Below the pieces are notes generated by a model that saw only the letters and a list, made by a program, of their open reading frames with translations, was not told where the DNA came from and made no database searches. DNA of 64,000 nucleotides from Batillaria attramentaria (taxonomy: Eukaryota; Mollusca; Gastropoda; Batillariidae): NCBI GenBank assembly GCA_018292915.2, contig JACVVK020000534.1, positions 130,001 to 194,000 of the forward strand, in the 5' to 3' direction. Shown piece by piece: positions 55,861 through 64,000 of this stretch. Position numbers and translations under genes: made by a program. The number at the start of each line of letters is the position of its first letter. The first letter of the stretch is position 1.

Positions 55861-56560
55861 ACTGACTAGTTACACAGGAAACGACTAGAAGGCTTTACAA
55901 AAAGAGGAACATTTTAAGATTGCTCTTAAAAACAGGCAGTGTGGGATATTGCTAAAAACAGACTCGTGATTCTTGTCAGCAAAGCAAGACGGTTACATGG
56001 GATGGGGGCGGGGAGGAGGAGGACAAGGAAAGGGACGGGGGGGGGGGGGAAGCAAGGAGGGTGATAAAAGAATGATAATACACTCTTAAAACTTCTTTAT
56101 GAGAAGTGCGGCACTTTCTGGCCGCGTGCTGTTGTCATGGTTACATATCGCATTGCCTCACCGATGGAGAGTTTTCGGGGGAAACAGCTTGGGTTTTATC
56201 ATATTGTTTTTCTTAGGTTGTCGATTCGAGAAATCTGTGGGCGTTCCGCAGGCGTGATTATTGAAGCACACAGCTTGTAAACACGGATTAGGCTCTGGTG
56301 CAGGTAACAGACGTCTTAGCGGGTTGGTCTTCATCGTTGACGTTCGCGTGCTTTGTACCTGAAAGCTGTGTAAGGAGATTGTTGAAACCATTTTGTTGTT
56401 GTTGTTGTTGTTGTTGGTTCAACACTTTTCATAATTTCACCATTCTCAAAGTCAGTTTTTACCAATCCCACTTGACATGGGAAGAGGAAATCAAAAGTAG
56501 CTGGTTCTCTCTCTCCCTCTCCCCCCCCCCCCCACCCCACCACCTCTCCCCCCCCCCCTC
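55861..56560. other. No supportable gene
   Basis: G-rich near 56000-56050, (TTG)n at 56394-56415, C-rich at 56515-56560. No exon was recognised. Confidence 0.4.
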
Positions 56561-56565
56561 TCTCG

Positions 56566-56738
56566 GGGGAACCGGGGTGGCCGAATGGTAGAGCGCTGGA
56601 CTTCCAATGCTCGGGTCGTGAGTTCGAATCCCGGCTGGGGCCAAATATTTGTGCTGGCCTTTTTCTCGTTGCCCCGTCTTTGATATCACCCTTATGTGGT
56701 GGAAAAGGACGTTAAACTCCCAAACACCCACCCACCCA
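56566..56738 (+). mobile_element. SINE family A, full length (copy A11)
   Basis: Head 'aaccggggtggccgaatggt', B box 'gagttcgaatcccgg', tail CACCCACCCACCC. CCTCTCTC on both sides is a possible target duplication within pyrimidine-rich DNA. Confidence 0.93.
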
Positions 56739-57319
56739 TCCTCTCTCTCTCAACTTGTGCAGCGCTAGGAGCAATGGACAAGATCAAAGACAGGTCTGCG
56801 CACCTAATCTGTTATCCTCGTAACATAAAGTCTCTCTCTCTCTCTTACCCCCCCCTCTCTCTCTTCCCCCCCCCCCCCTCTCTCTCTCTCTTCGCCAGAA
56901 CCGTGTCAGTGTGTCTCAGATGCAAGCAGAAGATGTGGATGGTTTGTCAGGTCGTCAACCTCGAATCAGACCAGTCCCTGACTCATTCAGCTTCCTGACT
57001 TCGAAGTCGGTCCTTGTGATGCATACGGCATCTCGGTTCAGTTCAGTTCACGATGGTATCTCTGCGCTCGGAAAACGCCCATACGCGCGCCACCCTATCT
57101 CCCTCTCCAGTGTCGTCTGTGAGACTGTTCCACTGTTGGTTTAGTTCACACGGGCCACGTCCTGCCCTTGTAGGTTCCACCGTCGACCGCTGCCTCTCTG
57201 CGCGTCTCTGCTCCTTACGATGTCTGTAGAATAATGACAGGGGCTTTGCTCATGCAACGTACCCCTCAGACTTCTTATAACGTCTGATCTTTCTAGGCGC
57301 AGGCCATCCGTAATGCTTG
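56739..57319. other. No supportable gene
   Basis: CT/C-rich stretch, then mixed sequence. A frame after 'cttcgccag' (56899) is open but unrecognised. Confidence 0.35.
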
Positions 57320-57332
57320 CCCTGGCCGGTGA

Positions 57333-57521
57333 GGGTGGGTGGGTGTTTGGGGGTTTAACGTCCTTTTCCACCACATACGGGTGATATCAAAGGCGGGGCA
57401 ACGATGAAAAAGCCAGCACAAATATTTGGCCCCAGCCGGGATACGAACTCACGACTCGAGCTTTAGACGTCCAACGCTTTACCATTCAGCCACCCCGGCT
57501 CCCCCCCCCCCCCCCCTATCC
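57333..57521 (-). mobile_element. SINE family A (copy A12) with extra poly-C inside the target duplication
   Basis: CCCTGGCCGGTGA (57320-57332) and CCCTGGCCGGCGA (57522-57534) flank the insertion. Between the tRNA head end (about 57499) and the right duplication lie a ~17-bp C run and TATCC, that is, poly-G at the SINE 5' end. Confidence 0.93.
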
Positions 57522-57774
57522 CCCTGGCCGGCGAGGGTGTCTGCCGGCAAGCGGCGTTCGTGATGAGGTTCAGCGGGACGCCGTCTGCCCTCTCTCCCAC
57601 CCAGCAAGACTTTCAGTATGATAATGCCTTTCTAGGAAACCAATAACCAAGGTAATTAGGTGACCCTCTAGTCTCTGTAATGAAAGCTACCCCAGTATCC
57701 CAAGGGTGATTGTGATTCCGGAATTCATCTAGAGCTCTCCTCTCTCTCTGTCTCCTTCCCACAGGAGGTGTCGC

Positions 57775-57916
57775 GGTGCCAGACGGAAGTCATCAATGGG
57801 ACCAACTTAAACAGCATGACTTTTTGTTTCTGGCGTTTCTACAATCTACATCGAGTCAATAGCTTCGAGCCCTCCGTCATCTCACTGACTGCTCGATTTG
57901 TTCAGGACAAAATGGT
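57775..57916 (+). CDS. Weak exon candidate, unknown protein
   Basis: A good polypyrimidine acceptor 'tctccttcccacag' precedes an open stretch EVSRCQTEVINGTNLNSMTF to ARFVQDKM. The donor is unclear and no family is recognised. Could be chance. Confidence 0.18.
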
Positions 57917-57956
57917 CGTTGTGGTCGTTTTTAATAGGATTTTTGTTTTTCTGTTT

Positions 57957-58350
57957 ATAATAATAAATAATAAAGAGTATTGTATAGGCGCTTTACCCAA
58001 TTTCATGAATCAGCTCAAAGCGCCGCGAACTGAACCCAACACGCACGCTCACGTGAATCACACGCATTCTCTCACACACTGGACATACACATAGTACAAT
58101 CACGTGGTGCGAAGTGCCAGCTCAGCTATTTAAATTTCGGAATTTAGAATTGCATTTATTTTTCAAATTTGGTGGGCTGAAAAGCAGAGGGGGAGGAAGC
58201 CGGAGTACCCGGAGAGAACCCCCGACGATCGGCCCGAATGAACGGTGCCACATACGAGAAGGAAAAATTCTGTGCCCCGAGTGGGACTCGAACCCCTCAC
58301 CTCTCGCATTGGTGACAAGTCTCTTAACCACTAGACCACCGACCGCCCCA
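57957..58350 (-). mobile_element. SINE family C, full length (copy C8)
   Basis: AAT-type tail at the left, full body, B box (minus) 'ggggttcgagtcccactcgg' and head 'cggtggtctagtggttaaga'. This is the best full-length reference for the family in this window. Confidence 0.92.
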
Positions 58351-59070
58351 TGTCAGATGTCAGATCAGCCAGGAAGGCTGTCTTTGAAGTGTTGTCGTAT
58401 TTCCGGAAAGTCGATGGCAAACTTTTCGCGCGTCTATGAAAGCTGTATTGATGTTGTTGTTATATCTTACTCTGCTGGTAAACCACAGTGTTGTCTGTAT
58501 CGATCGTGCTCTGCCGATACGGTTTAAGGGAAATAGCCCCCATTCAACAAATTCTAAAGCCTGAACTGACTATTGTCCCTTTGGACAAGGAATTGACCCT
58601 GCCTCTCAGCCACAAGCTAGCAGGCAACAGTCAATCCTCTGTGTAATGCGCAACAAGTATCGTGACTACCAGTGTTAAAGGTAAGGCATTACTGTGCTGC
58701 CCCCCACCTCCCCCCCGTCCCCCATTCCGCGGCCCCTCCCGATTGGAATGGGATTTGTAACGTGTACAGTTGATATTTCAGCATGTGTGTGTACACGAAG
58801 CACGACAGGCACAGTGACATCATCTCAAATACTGGCACTGAGCCAACAGAAGGGTACATGTGATGCGGATAACACTGACTGAGCAAGATCGAGGCTTGCG
58901 GCACGGTCAGCCGCTGAGTACGAGACTTTGAATTTTCAACCGCTCGTGCAGAGTGTAGACAGCATTGCATCGCATTCAGATGACTCGGCGACCACACTGA
59001 GCGCTTCAGTTCTTAAAAAAAAAAAATGTTCGCGTAAAGTGTAAACAACATTGTTTCGCACTCAGAGTGT
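58351..59070. other. No supportable gene
   Basis: Apparently unique sequence with a C-rich run at 58700-58740 and a poly-A run near 59015. Confidence 0.4.
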
Positions 59071-59140
59071 GTGGTGGAAAAGGACGTTAACCTTCCAACG
59101 AACGAACGAACGAACGAACGAACGAACCAACCAACCAACA
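59071..59140 (+). mobile_element. SINE family A 3' remnant with (CGAA)n/(CCAA)n tail
   Basis: 'gtggtggaaaaggacgttaa' is the end of the family A body. The tail here is CGAA then CCAA instead of CCCA. Confidence 0.7.
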
Positions 59141-59359
59141 AAACAACCCTTAATCCTCTGACGAAGTGAATCGAAATGAGAGTGAAATCAAATTCACCTT
59201 TCCCCCCCTCTCTCCCTGAATTTCTAATCCTGCAGACGCCTGCCAGATCTCTTCACTCCTTCAGTATTTGGAAGAACTTTTAAAGTCTCAACACGTTTGT
59301 CATGCACACACCAACGCTGTGGAAAACTTGTCATCAAATGCGCTTAGTCCGTACATCAG

Positions 59360-59641
59360 GACCCGCATGTAAAAGTCGGGGTTAGGGAGTTTAGCCCCGG
59401 GTTAGAGTCTAACCTCGGACTAAACTAGTTCTTGGGTTAAATTTTCTGTTTTTTGTTGTTGTTGTTTTAAATCAGGAAGCGGGTCCATCCCAGCAAGGTG
59501 CCTAAGCCGTCATAGAAGGATTTTTGTCTTTCTTTCTTCGCTTCCTGTTTTGTTTAATTTTGTTTTGGGGTTTCTTTTGTCCTAGTCTGGGTTAGGCCCG
59601 TAGCCGTGGGTTAAATTAACCTCGAGTTTTACATACGGGCC
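59360..59641. mobile_element. MITE family E (copy E3), CAG target duplication
   Basis: Ends GGACCCGCATGTAAAA and, complemented, GGCCCGTATGTAAAA. CAG is present at 59357-59359 and 59642-59644. Confidence 0.88.
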
Positions 59642-59644
59642 CAG

Positions 59645-60127
59645 AATCAGTCACTTGGGACACAATATAGTACTCTCACACTGCAACATGCATGGCAATG
59701 AAGAGGCTGACGGGCTGGCGAAGGATGGGAGCAGGCTACCACAAGAGGAGCAGGAACTCACTTCTGAAGAGGCCAAAACCGCTGTGAAGGAGATCCAGAG
59801 GAGAAGATGGCGACAAGAACACCCGGTACTACAACAACAGCGACGGCTACTACCACCTTTCCCGAGAAGACCAGGTGATCATCGTGCGTTTGAGAACAGG
59901 CCACTGCAGACTCAAACACCACATGTTCACCAAATTCAACATCAGTGACACTGCAGCATGCCCCCTGTGGCGCACCGCAAAACCTCCTGCAAAACTGTCC
60001 AACGCACCAGAGCCAAAGAGCGACAACCTGGCCTACAGACACACCGTTGCGGGAGAAGATCTTCGGCTCGGCTGAGTGTCTCCGACGGACTGCAGCCTTC
60101 ATCAGGACTACTGGCGTGCCTGTCTGA
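59645..60127 (+). pseudogene. Non-LTR retrotransposon RNase H/C-terminal fragment, frameshifted
   Basis: Encodes HCNMHGNEEADGLAKDGS, the RNase H signature with GNEEAD, then in shifted frames IVRLRTGHCRLKHHMFTKFN and WPTDTPLREKIFG to a stop at about 60127. At least two frameshifts break it, so it is dead. MITE E3 abuts its 5' side and may have inserted into it. Confidence 0.85.
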
Positions 60128-60540
60128 GTGTTGGAGGAAGAAGAAGGAGCATGTGAAACATTTGTGGTGACTCAGGTTTGCGTACATGTTGTTCTATGTA
60201 GGTAAAAGCGTACCGCGTACTGAGCAGAAGACATTATTAGACGTTAGTTTGCAGACTGAAGACCAGCTAGACGGCACTGATTGGTGGCTATTTTTATCAG
60301 ATTTGTCGAGTCCCAGTCTGTTCAAGAACGGAACTTAGGCTCGAAGAATGTCGCATTTTCTCTAATATCAGGAGCCACAATGTCACACGAAAACGGTTGC
60401 TATGGTCAAATGAAAACATCCTTCGATTTGGACAATAACGTTAGAGATTCGAAAGCGGCGGGTTTTTTTTCAACACAGCGGCGTCACGAACCAGGAGGCT
60501 TTAAAATGCAACAACAGACAAAAGGCAGAAAGAGTAGCTG
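60128..60540. other. No recognisable gene
   Basis: Mixed sequence. The plus-strand frame through here runs into a poly-A artefact. Confidence 0.4.
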
Positions 60541-60548
60541 CTGCTCAC

Positions 60549-60592
60549 CCCCCCCCCCAAAAAAAAAAAAAAAAAAGAAAAAAAAAAAGGAA
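60549..60592. repeat. C(n)A(n) junction tract
   Basis: Poly-C of about 11 passes directly into poly-A of about 18 and A-rich sequence. Confidence 0.9.
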
Positions 60593-60878
60593 AGAAATCA
60601 CCCCCTCTCTTCCTTGATTCCGCCCAAGTGTGCCCTTTGTGGGTTTTCTCATTTCGATTCTAGACACAGCGCGGGAGGTTTTTGCTCTCTTGCAATGACA
60701 TCTGCATTCTTCAAGCGTCGCCAGGCTGAAGCCCTGAAGGTGCAGGAAAACCCTTAATAGCCTTTACATAGCACGGGGGATGTCGACCCTAATGCACAAG
60801 AACATTTGTCTAGCGGTGGACGGAAAAAAACACACACAACAATCGTCTGATAAAGAAAAATGCATTTGCAAGAGGGAG

Positions 60879-61005
60879 AGAGAGAGAGAGAGAGAGAGGT
60901 TGTTGAAACTAACGCACAAGAACAGTTCTCCAACCGTGGGCGAAAAAAAAATCGGCTGATTAGAAAATATACAGTTTGCCGAGAGATAGATAGATAGATA
61001 GAGAG

Positions 61006-61079
<74 letters not shown>
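60879..61079. repeat. (GA)n microsatellites
   Basis: Short GA run at 60879-60898, then GATA units and a 70-bp GA run at 61007-61079. Confidence 0.96.
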
Positions 61080-61081
<2 letters not shown>

Positions 61082-61248
61082 ATTTTTCAACGGAAGGCAT
61101 GTTTGGCACAAGCGCCATCTTATACTTCGCTGTTGCTAAACTACGAAAGACTGAAACGATTGAGAAGAAGAAGGAAAGTGCCTCGTAGCCTACAGCCGTG
61201 ATACCAAATCAGTTCAAATGATTTGTCCCAGCCTTGCTGAGGTTACAC

Positions 61249-61545
61249 AACGCTAGTAGCTTCCGGGGCATTCCGCTAAATATAGTACAGAATTTTTGCC
61301 CCTTTATAAATTTGTGTGCAGAGTAAAAAAAAAAAAAAAAAAAAATGGCAGCCTGGGACTGTTTGTTGGCGTTGTAAATAAATTTCATGCCAGGTTATTG
61401 GAAAAATGATCCTGGCATGTGGACAATTTGTATTCATGCGCGGCTGGCACAAGAGCTAGCAGATGACAGAAGAATGAGAGGGTAGGTGATCGCTGCAAGC
61501 AGTGCAAAAAAAGTGAAATATTGGAATTTGTTTGAAATTTAGGCA
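61249..61545 (+). repeat. Dispersed repeat family I, copy 3
   Basis: Colinear with the copies at 2.8 and 42.4 kb, with a 21-bp poly-A at the same relative position as in copy 1. Confidence 0.75.
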
Positions 61546-61605
61546 GAAATGTACGTAAGCACGTTGGCATGTATGTATGTACGTATGTAAAAACTTGTTC
61601 CAAAA

Positions 61606-61607
61606 AC

Positions 61608-61651
<44 letters not shown>

Positions 61652-61952
61652 TAACAATAATAATAACAATAATAATAACAATAATAATAACAATAACAAT
61701 AATAATAATAATAATAACAATAACAATAATAATAATAACAATAACAATAACAATAATAATAATAACAATAACAATAATAATAATAACAATAACAATAACA
61801 ATAACAATAACAATAATAATAATAATAACAATAATAATAATAATAATAATAAAAATAATAACAATAACAATAACAATAATAATAATAATAATAACAATAA
61901 CAATAACAATAATAATAATAATAATAATAAAAATAATAACAATAACAATAAC

Positions 61953-62004
<52 letters not shown>
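61606..62004. repeat. (AAT)n/(AAC)n array, about 400 bp
   Basis: Trinucleotide array mixing AAT and AAC in locally repeated patterns. Poly-Asn and poly-Leu frames are artefacts. Confidence 0.98.
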
Positions 62005-62010
<6 letters not shown>

Positions 62011-62108
62011 ACAGCGCTAGCAAAACGAGTTTGTACCAGTCAAAGGGAAGCAACCATCTGTTAGTATCCCACTGGGGGGTGGTGGGGTGTGTGGATGGGT
62101 GTGTGTGT

Positions 62109-62270
62109 GGGGGGTGTTTGGGCGTTTAACGTCGTTTTCCACCACGTAGGGTGATATCAAAGACGGGGCAACGTTGAAAAAGCCAGCACAAATATTTGGC
62201 CCCAGCCGGGATCGAACTCACGACCCGAGCATTAGAAGTCCATCGCTCTACCATTCGATCACCACGGCTG
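62109..62270 (-). mobile_element. SINE family A (copy A13) next to poly-C/poly-G palindrome
   Basis: Standard body and tRNA head on minus. A 37-bp C-rich run (62271-62307) and then 13 G (62308-62320) follow the head. Confidence 0.9.
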
Positions 62271-62637
62271 CCCCCCTCCCCCCCCCACCCCCCCCCCCCC
62301 CCCCCCCGGGGGGGGGGGGGCTCTCAGTATATATAGAGAGAATTAATTTCTGTTAACTGTTGTTACCTGTGCGCCCTGAAGTAGCATAACCAAGACATTG
62401 GCGAAGCCACAGCTCCAGCAGTGTGGACATGATTGACAAGCGCTCACTTGACATTTCCACGTAATGGATCGTAATAGGCCAACGCCATACGAGTACTTCC
62501 TGTCCATTCGGGCCGAAAACCCTAAAATATCTCCACAATTGTTGTCTCATTTCCCGTTAAAGCACGGCAGATGTCAACGAGCAAACAGCAGTCAATAAGG
62601 ACTGAACAGACTTTTACACGCAGTCAGTCCTTCACTA

Positions 62638-63035
62638 GGCATGTTTAGCAGGACTTCGTAAAGAGGACTTCGCTGAGCATGTGTACATCACAGTCGTTGC
62701 GCTCGGTGTGTCTACTAACTACAAAACTCAACAGAGCTGTGCTCGGTGACAAACCGATTGAAGATGCACTGTCCGCCATGCCGTTTGCCCGCCAAGTGAC
62801 GTAGTACAGCCAATCAGAATCTGTTGTGGAAACCACAGTCACAGTTGTGGCTATTTGAAATCCAGGTTGCTGTGATGACGCCACAGCGGCGGAAACCCCC
62901 CAAATCACAACTGTGTCACAACTGTGGACAGCACTGTGGCGCTCCGCAGTGTCCAGTTAAGAGCCGGCTTAACATTTACAACTAAACGGGTGACGCTGGT
63001 CAACAAAGGCCCCCTTACGAAGTCCTAAACATGCC
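62638..63035. mobile_element. 398-bp Tc1/mariner-type MITE, TA target
   Basis: Left end GGCATGTTTAGCAGGACTTC and complemented right end GGCATGTTTAGGACTTCGTA differ by a 2-bp gap. TA flanks both sides (62636-62637, 63036-63037). Internal CACAACTGTG palindromes recur. No long ORF. Confidence 0.83.
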
Positions 63036-63228
63036 TATGTAAACATTGTCCCTTCGTAGTGGGAAGCAAGGGGACGAATGACCGGTTGGATATTCAAGCG
63101 ACAGGTCGACAGACGTCTGACAGATGAGTTGGAGCGCGTATGGGATTATCCGAGCGCAGAGACGCTATCTGAAACTGAACTATATATACGTGGCATATAC
63201 ATACAGAGATTCACGCCACAGGCGAGGG

Positions 63229-63393
63229 GTGGGTGGATGGTTGGAAATTTAACGTCCTTTTCCACCACGTAAGGGTGATATCAAAGACGGGGCAACGAGG
63301 AAAAAAAGGCCAGCACAAATAGTTGGCCCCAGCCGGGACTCGAGCTCACGATCCGAACATTGAGAGGCCAACGCTCTACCATTCGGCTCCCAT
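63229..63393 (-). mobile_element. SINE family A (copy A14)
   Basis: Flanked by ACAGGCGAGGG (63218-63228) and ACAGACGAGGG (63394-63404), 10 of 11 matching. The head is slightly shortened. Confidence 0.92.
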
Positions 63394-63442
63394 ACAGACG
63401 AGGGAAAAACGAGGCAAGAAATCGAAGCTGTCAGTTAGAATG

Positions 63443-63605
63443 GAGGGTGTTTGGGGGTTTAACGTCCTTTTCCACCACCTAGGGTGATATCAAAGACGGG
63501 GCAACGATGAAAAAGCCAGCACAAGTATTTGGCCCCAGCCGGGATCGAACTCACGATCCGAGCATTAGAAGTCCAACGCTCTACCATTCGACCACCCCGG
63601 CTCCT
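63443..63605 (-). mobile_element. SINE family A (copy A15)
   Basis: Complete body and head on minus, 40 bp from A14. GCTGTCAG occurs near both sides, but the duplication is not clean. Confidence 0.9.
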
Positions 63606-63669
63606 CGCTGTCAGAGAGCTTTCTGCTCTTTAGCAAACAATAACACCAAGTGCACTCGAGATTGTACGG

Positions 63670-63899
63670 CATCTCAAAGCTGAAAACGCGAGCATCTCAA
63701 AGCTGAAAACGCGAGCATCTCAAAGCTGAAAACGCGAGCATCTCAAAGCTGAAAACGCGAGCATCTCAAAGCTGAAAACGCGAGCATCTCAAAGCTGAAA
63801 ACGCGAGCATCTCAAAGCTGAAAACGCGAGCATCTCAAAGCTGAAAACGCGAGCATCTCAAAGCTGAAAACGCGAGCATCTCAAAGCTGAAAACGCGAG
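63670..63899 (+). repeat. Perfect 23-bp tandem repeat, 10 copies
   Basis: Unit CATCTCAAAGCTGAAAACG plus 'cgag' repeats every 23 bp (starts 63670, 63693 and so on) with no mismatch visible. Confidence 0.98.
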
Positions 63900-63944
63900 G
63901 AGTTTTCCAAAGAAAGTCGACATTGACGTAGTGAAGTCCTTTGA

Positions 63945-64000
63945 ACATAATAATAATAATCGAATTAGTGTCGGTGCTTTATCCAAAATATTTGACTCAA
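63945..64000 (-). mobile_element. SINE family C, cut by window end (copy C9)
   Basis: AAT-type tail and 'gtcggtgctttatccaaa', the start of the family 3' body read from the tail. Continues beyond the window. Confidence 0.7.

Noticed and set aside
56158..56391. Cys-containing minus frame considered as EGF-like or as the missing Ly6 exon
   Set aside because: Cysteine spacing does not fit, no hydrophobic signal peptide, and phase does not match the 40293 acceptor.
60281..60757. 158-codon plus-strand frame
   Set aside because: Runs through a C(n)A(n) tract giving PPPPKKKKKK; no recognisable domain.
61385..62129. Poly-Asn and poly-Leu open frames
   Set aside because: AAT/AAC trinucleotide array.
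63663..63899. CRISPR-like array of regular repeats
   Set aside because: Direct tandem 23-bp units with no spacers, in animal DNA.

Overview
The window is animal nuclear DNA: a multi-exon gene with GT-AG introns, many tRNA-derived SINEs with target-site duplications, small DNA transposons (MITEs), long CA/GT microsatellites and TTAGGG-type repeats. The mix of tRNA-SINEs and invertebrate-type UHRF1 suggests a mollusc, plausibly a marine gastropod; this is an inference and no sequence search was possible.

Layout. 1-10.9 kb: no recognisable gene, only SINEs, minisatellites and microsatellites. 11.0-27.7 kb, plus strand: a complete UHRF1-type gene with 17 coding exons. The spliced frame is intact (2985 nt, 994 residues) and encodes UBL, tandem tudor (TTD), PHD, SRA and RING domains in canonical order. 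An E2F-like site lies about 80 bp before the ATG. The introns carry at least five MITE-like elements with recognisable inverted ends and target duplications, plus several SINEs. 28-37 kb: dispersed repeats, a LINE 3' fragment, a 53-bp minisatellite and a 198-bp satellite with dimeric higher-order structure. 37.3-40.3 kb, minus strand: the last two coding exons of a Ly6/uPAR-type (three-finger), probably GPI-anchored protein; the signal-peptide exon was not found. The intron between them holds a 134-bp higher-order minisatellite. 40.3-64 kb: repeats only, apart from two weak exon candidates (one more lies at 36.4 kb): SINE families A and C, a MITE with 3-bp CWG target duplications, two LINE reverse-transcriptase fragments, a 250-bp near-identical duplication and large simple-sequence arrays.

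Functionally, UHRF1 reads hemimethylated CpG (SRA) and histone H3 (TTD-PHD) and ubiquitinates H3 (UBL plus RING) to recruit DNMT1 in maintenance methylation. The Ly6 gene is unrelated and on the opposite strand. I see no operon-like organisation, CRISPR, rRNA or genuine tRNA gene. The most interesting signals are the ~215-residue insertion inside the UHRF1 tudor domain, poly-G runs between target duplication and SINE 5' end, and several MITE families dated by nested, occupied/empty site comparisons.
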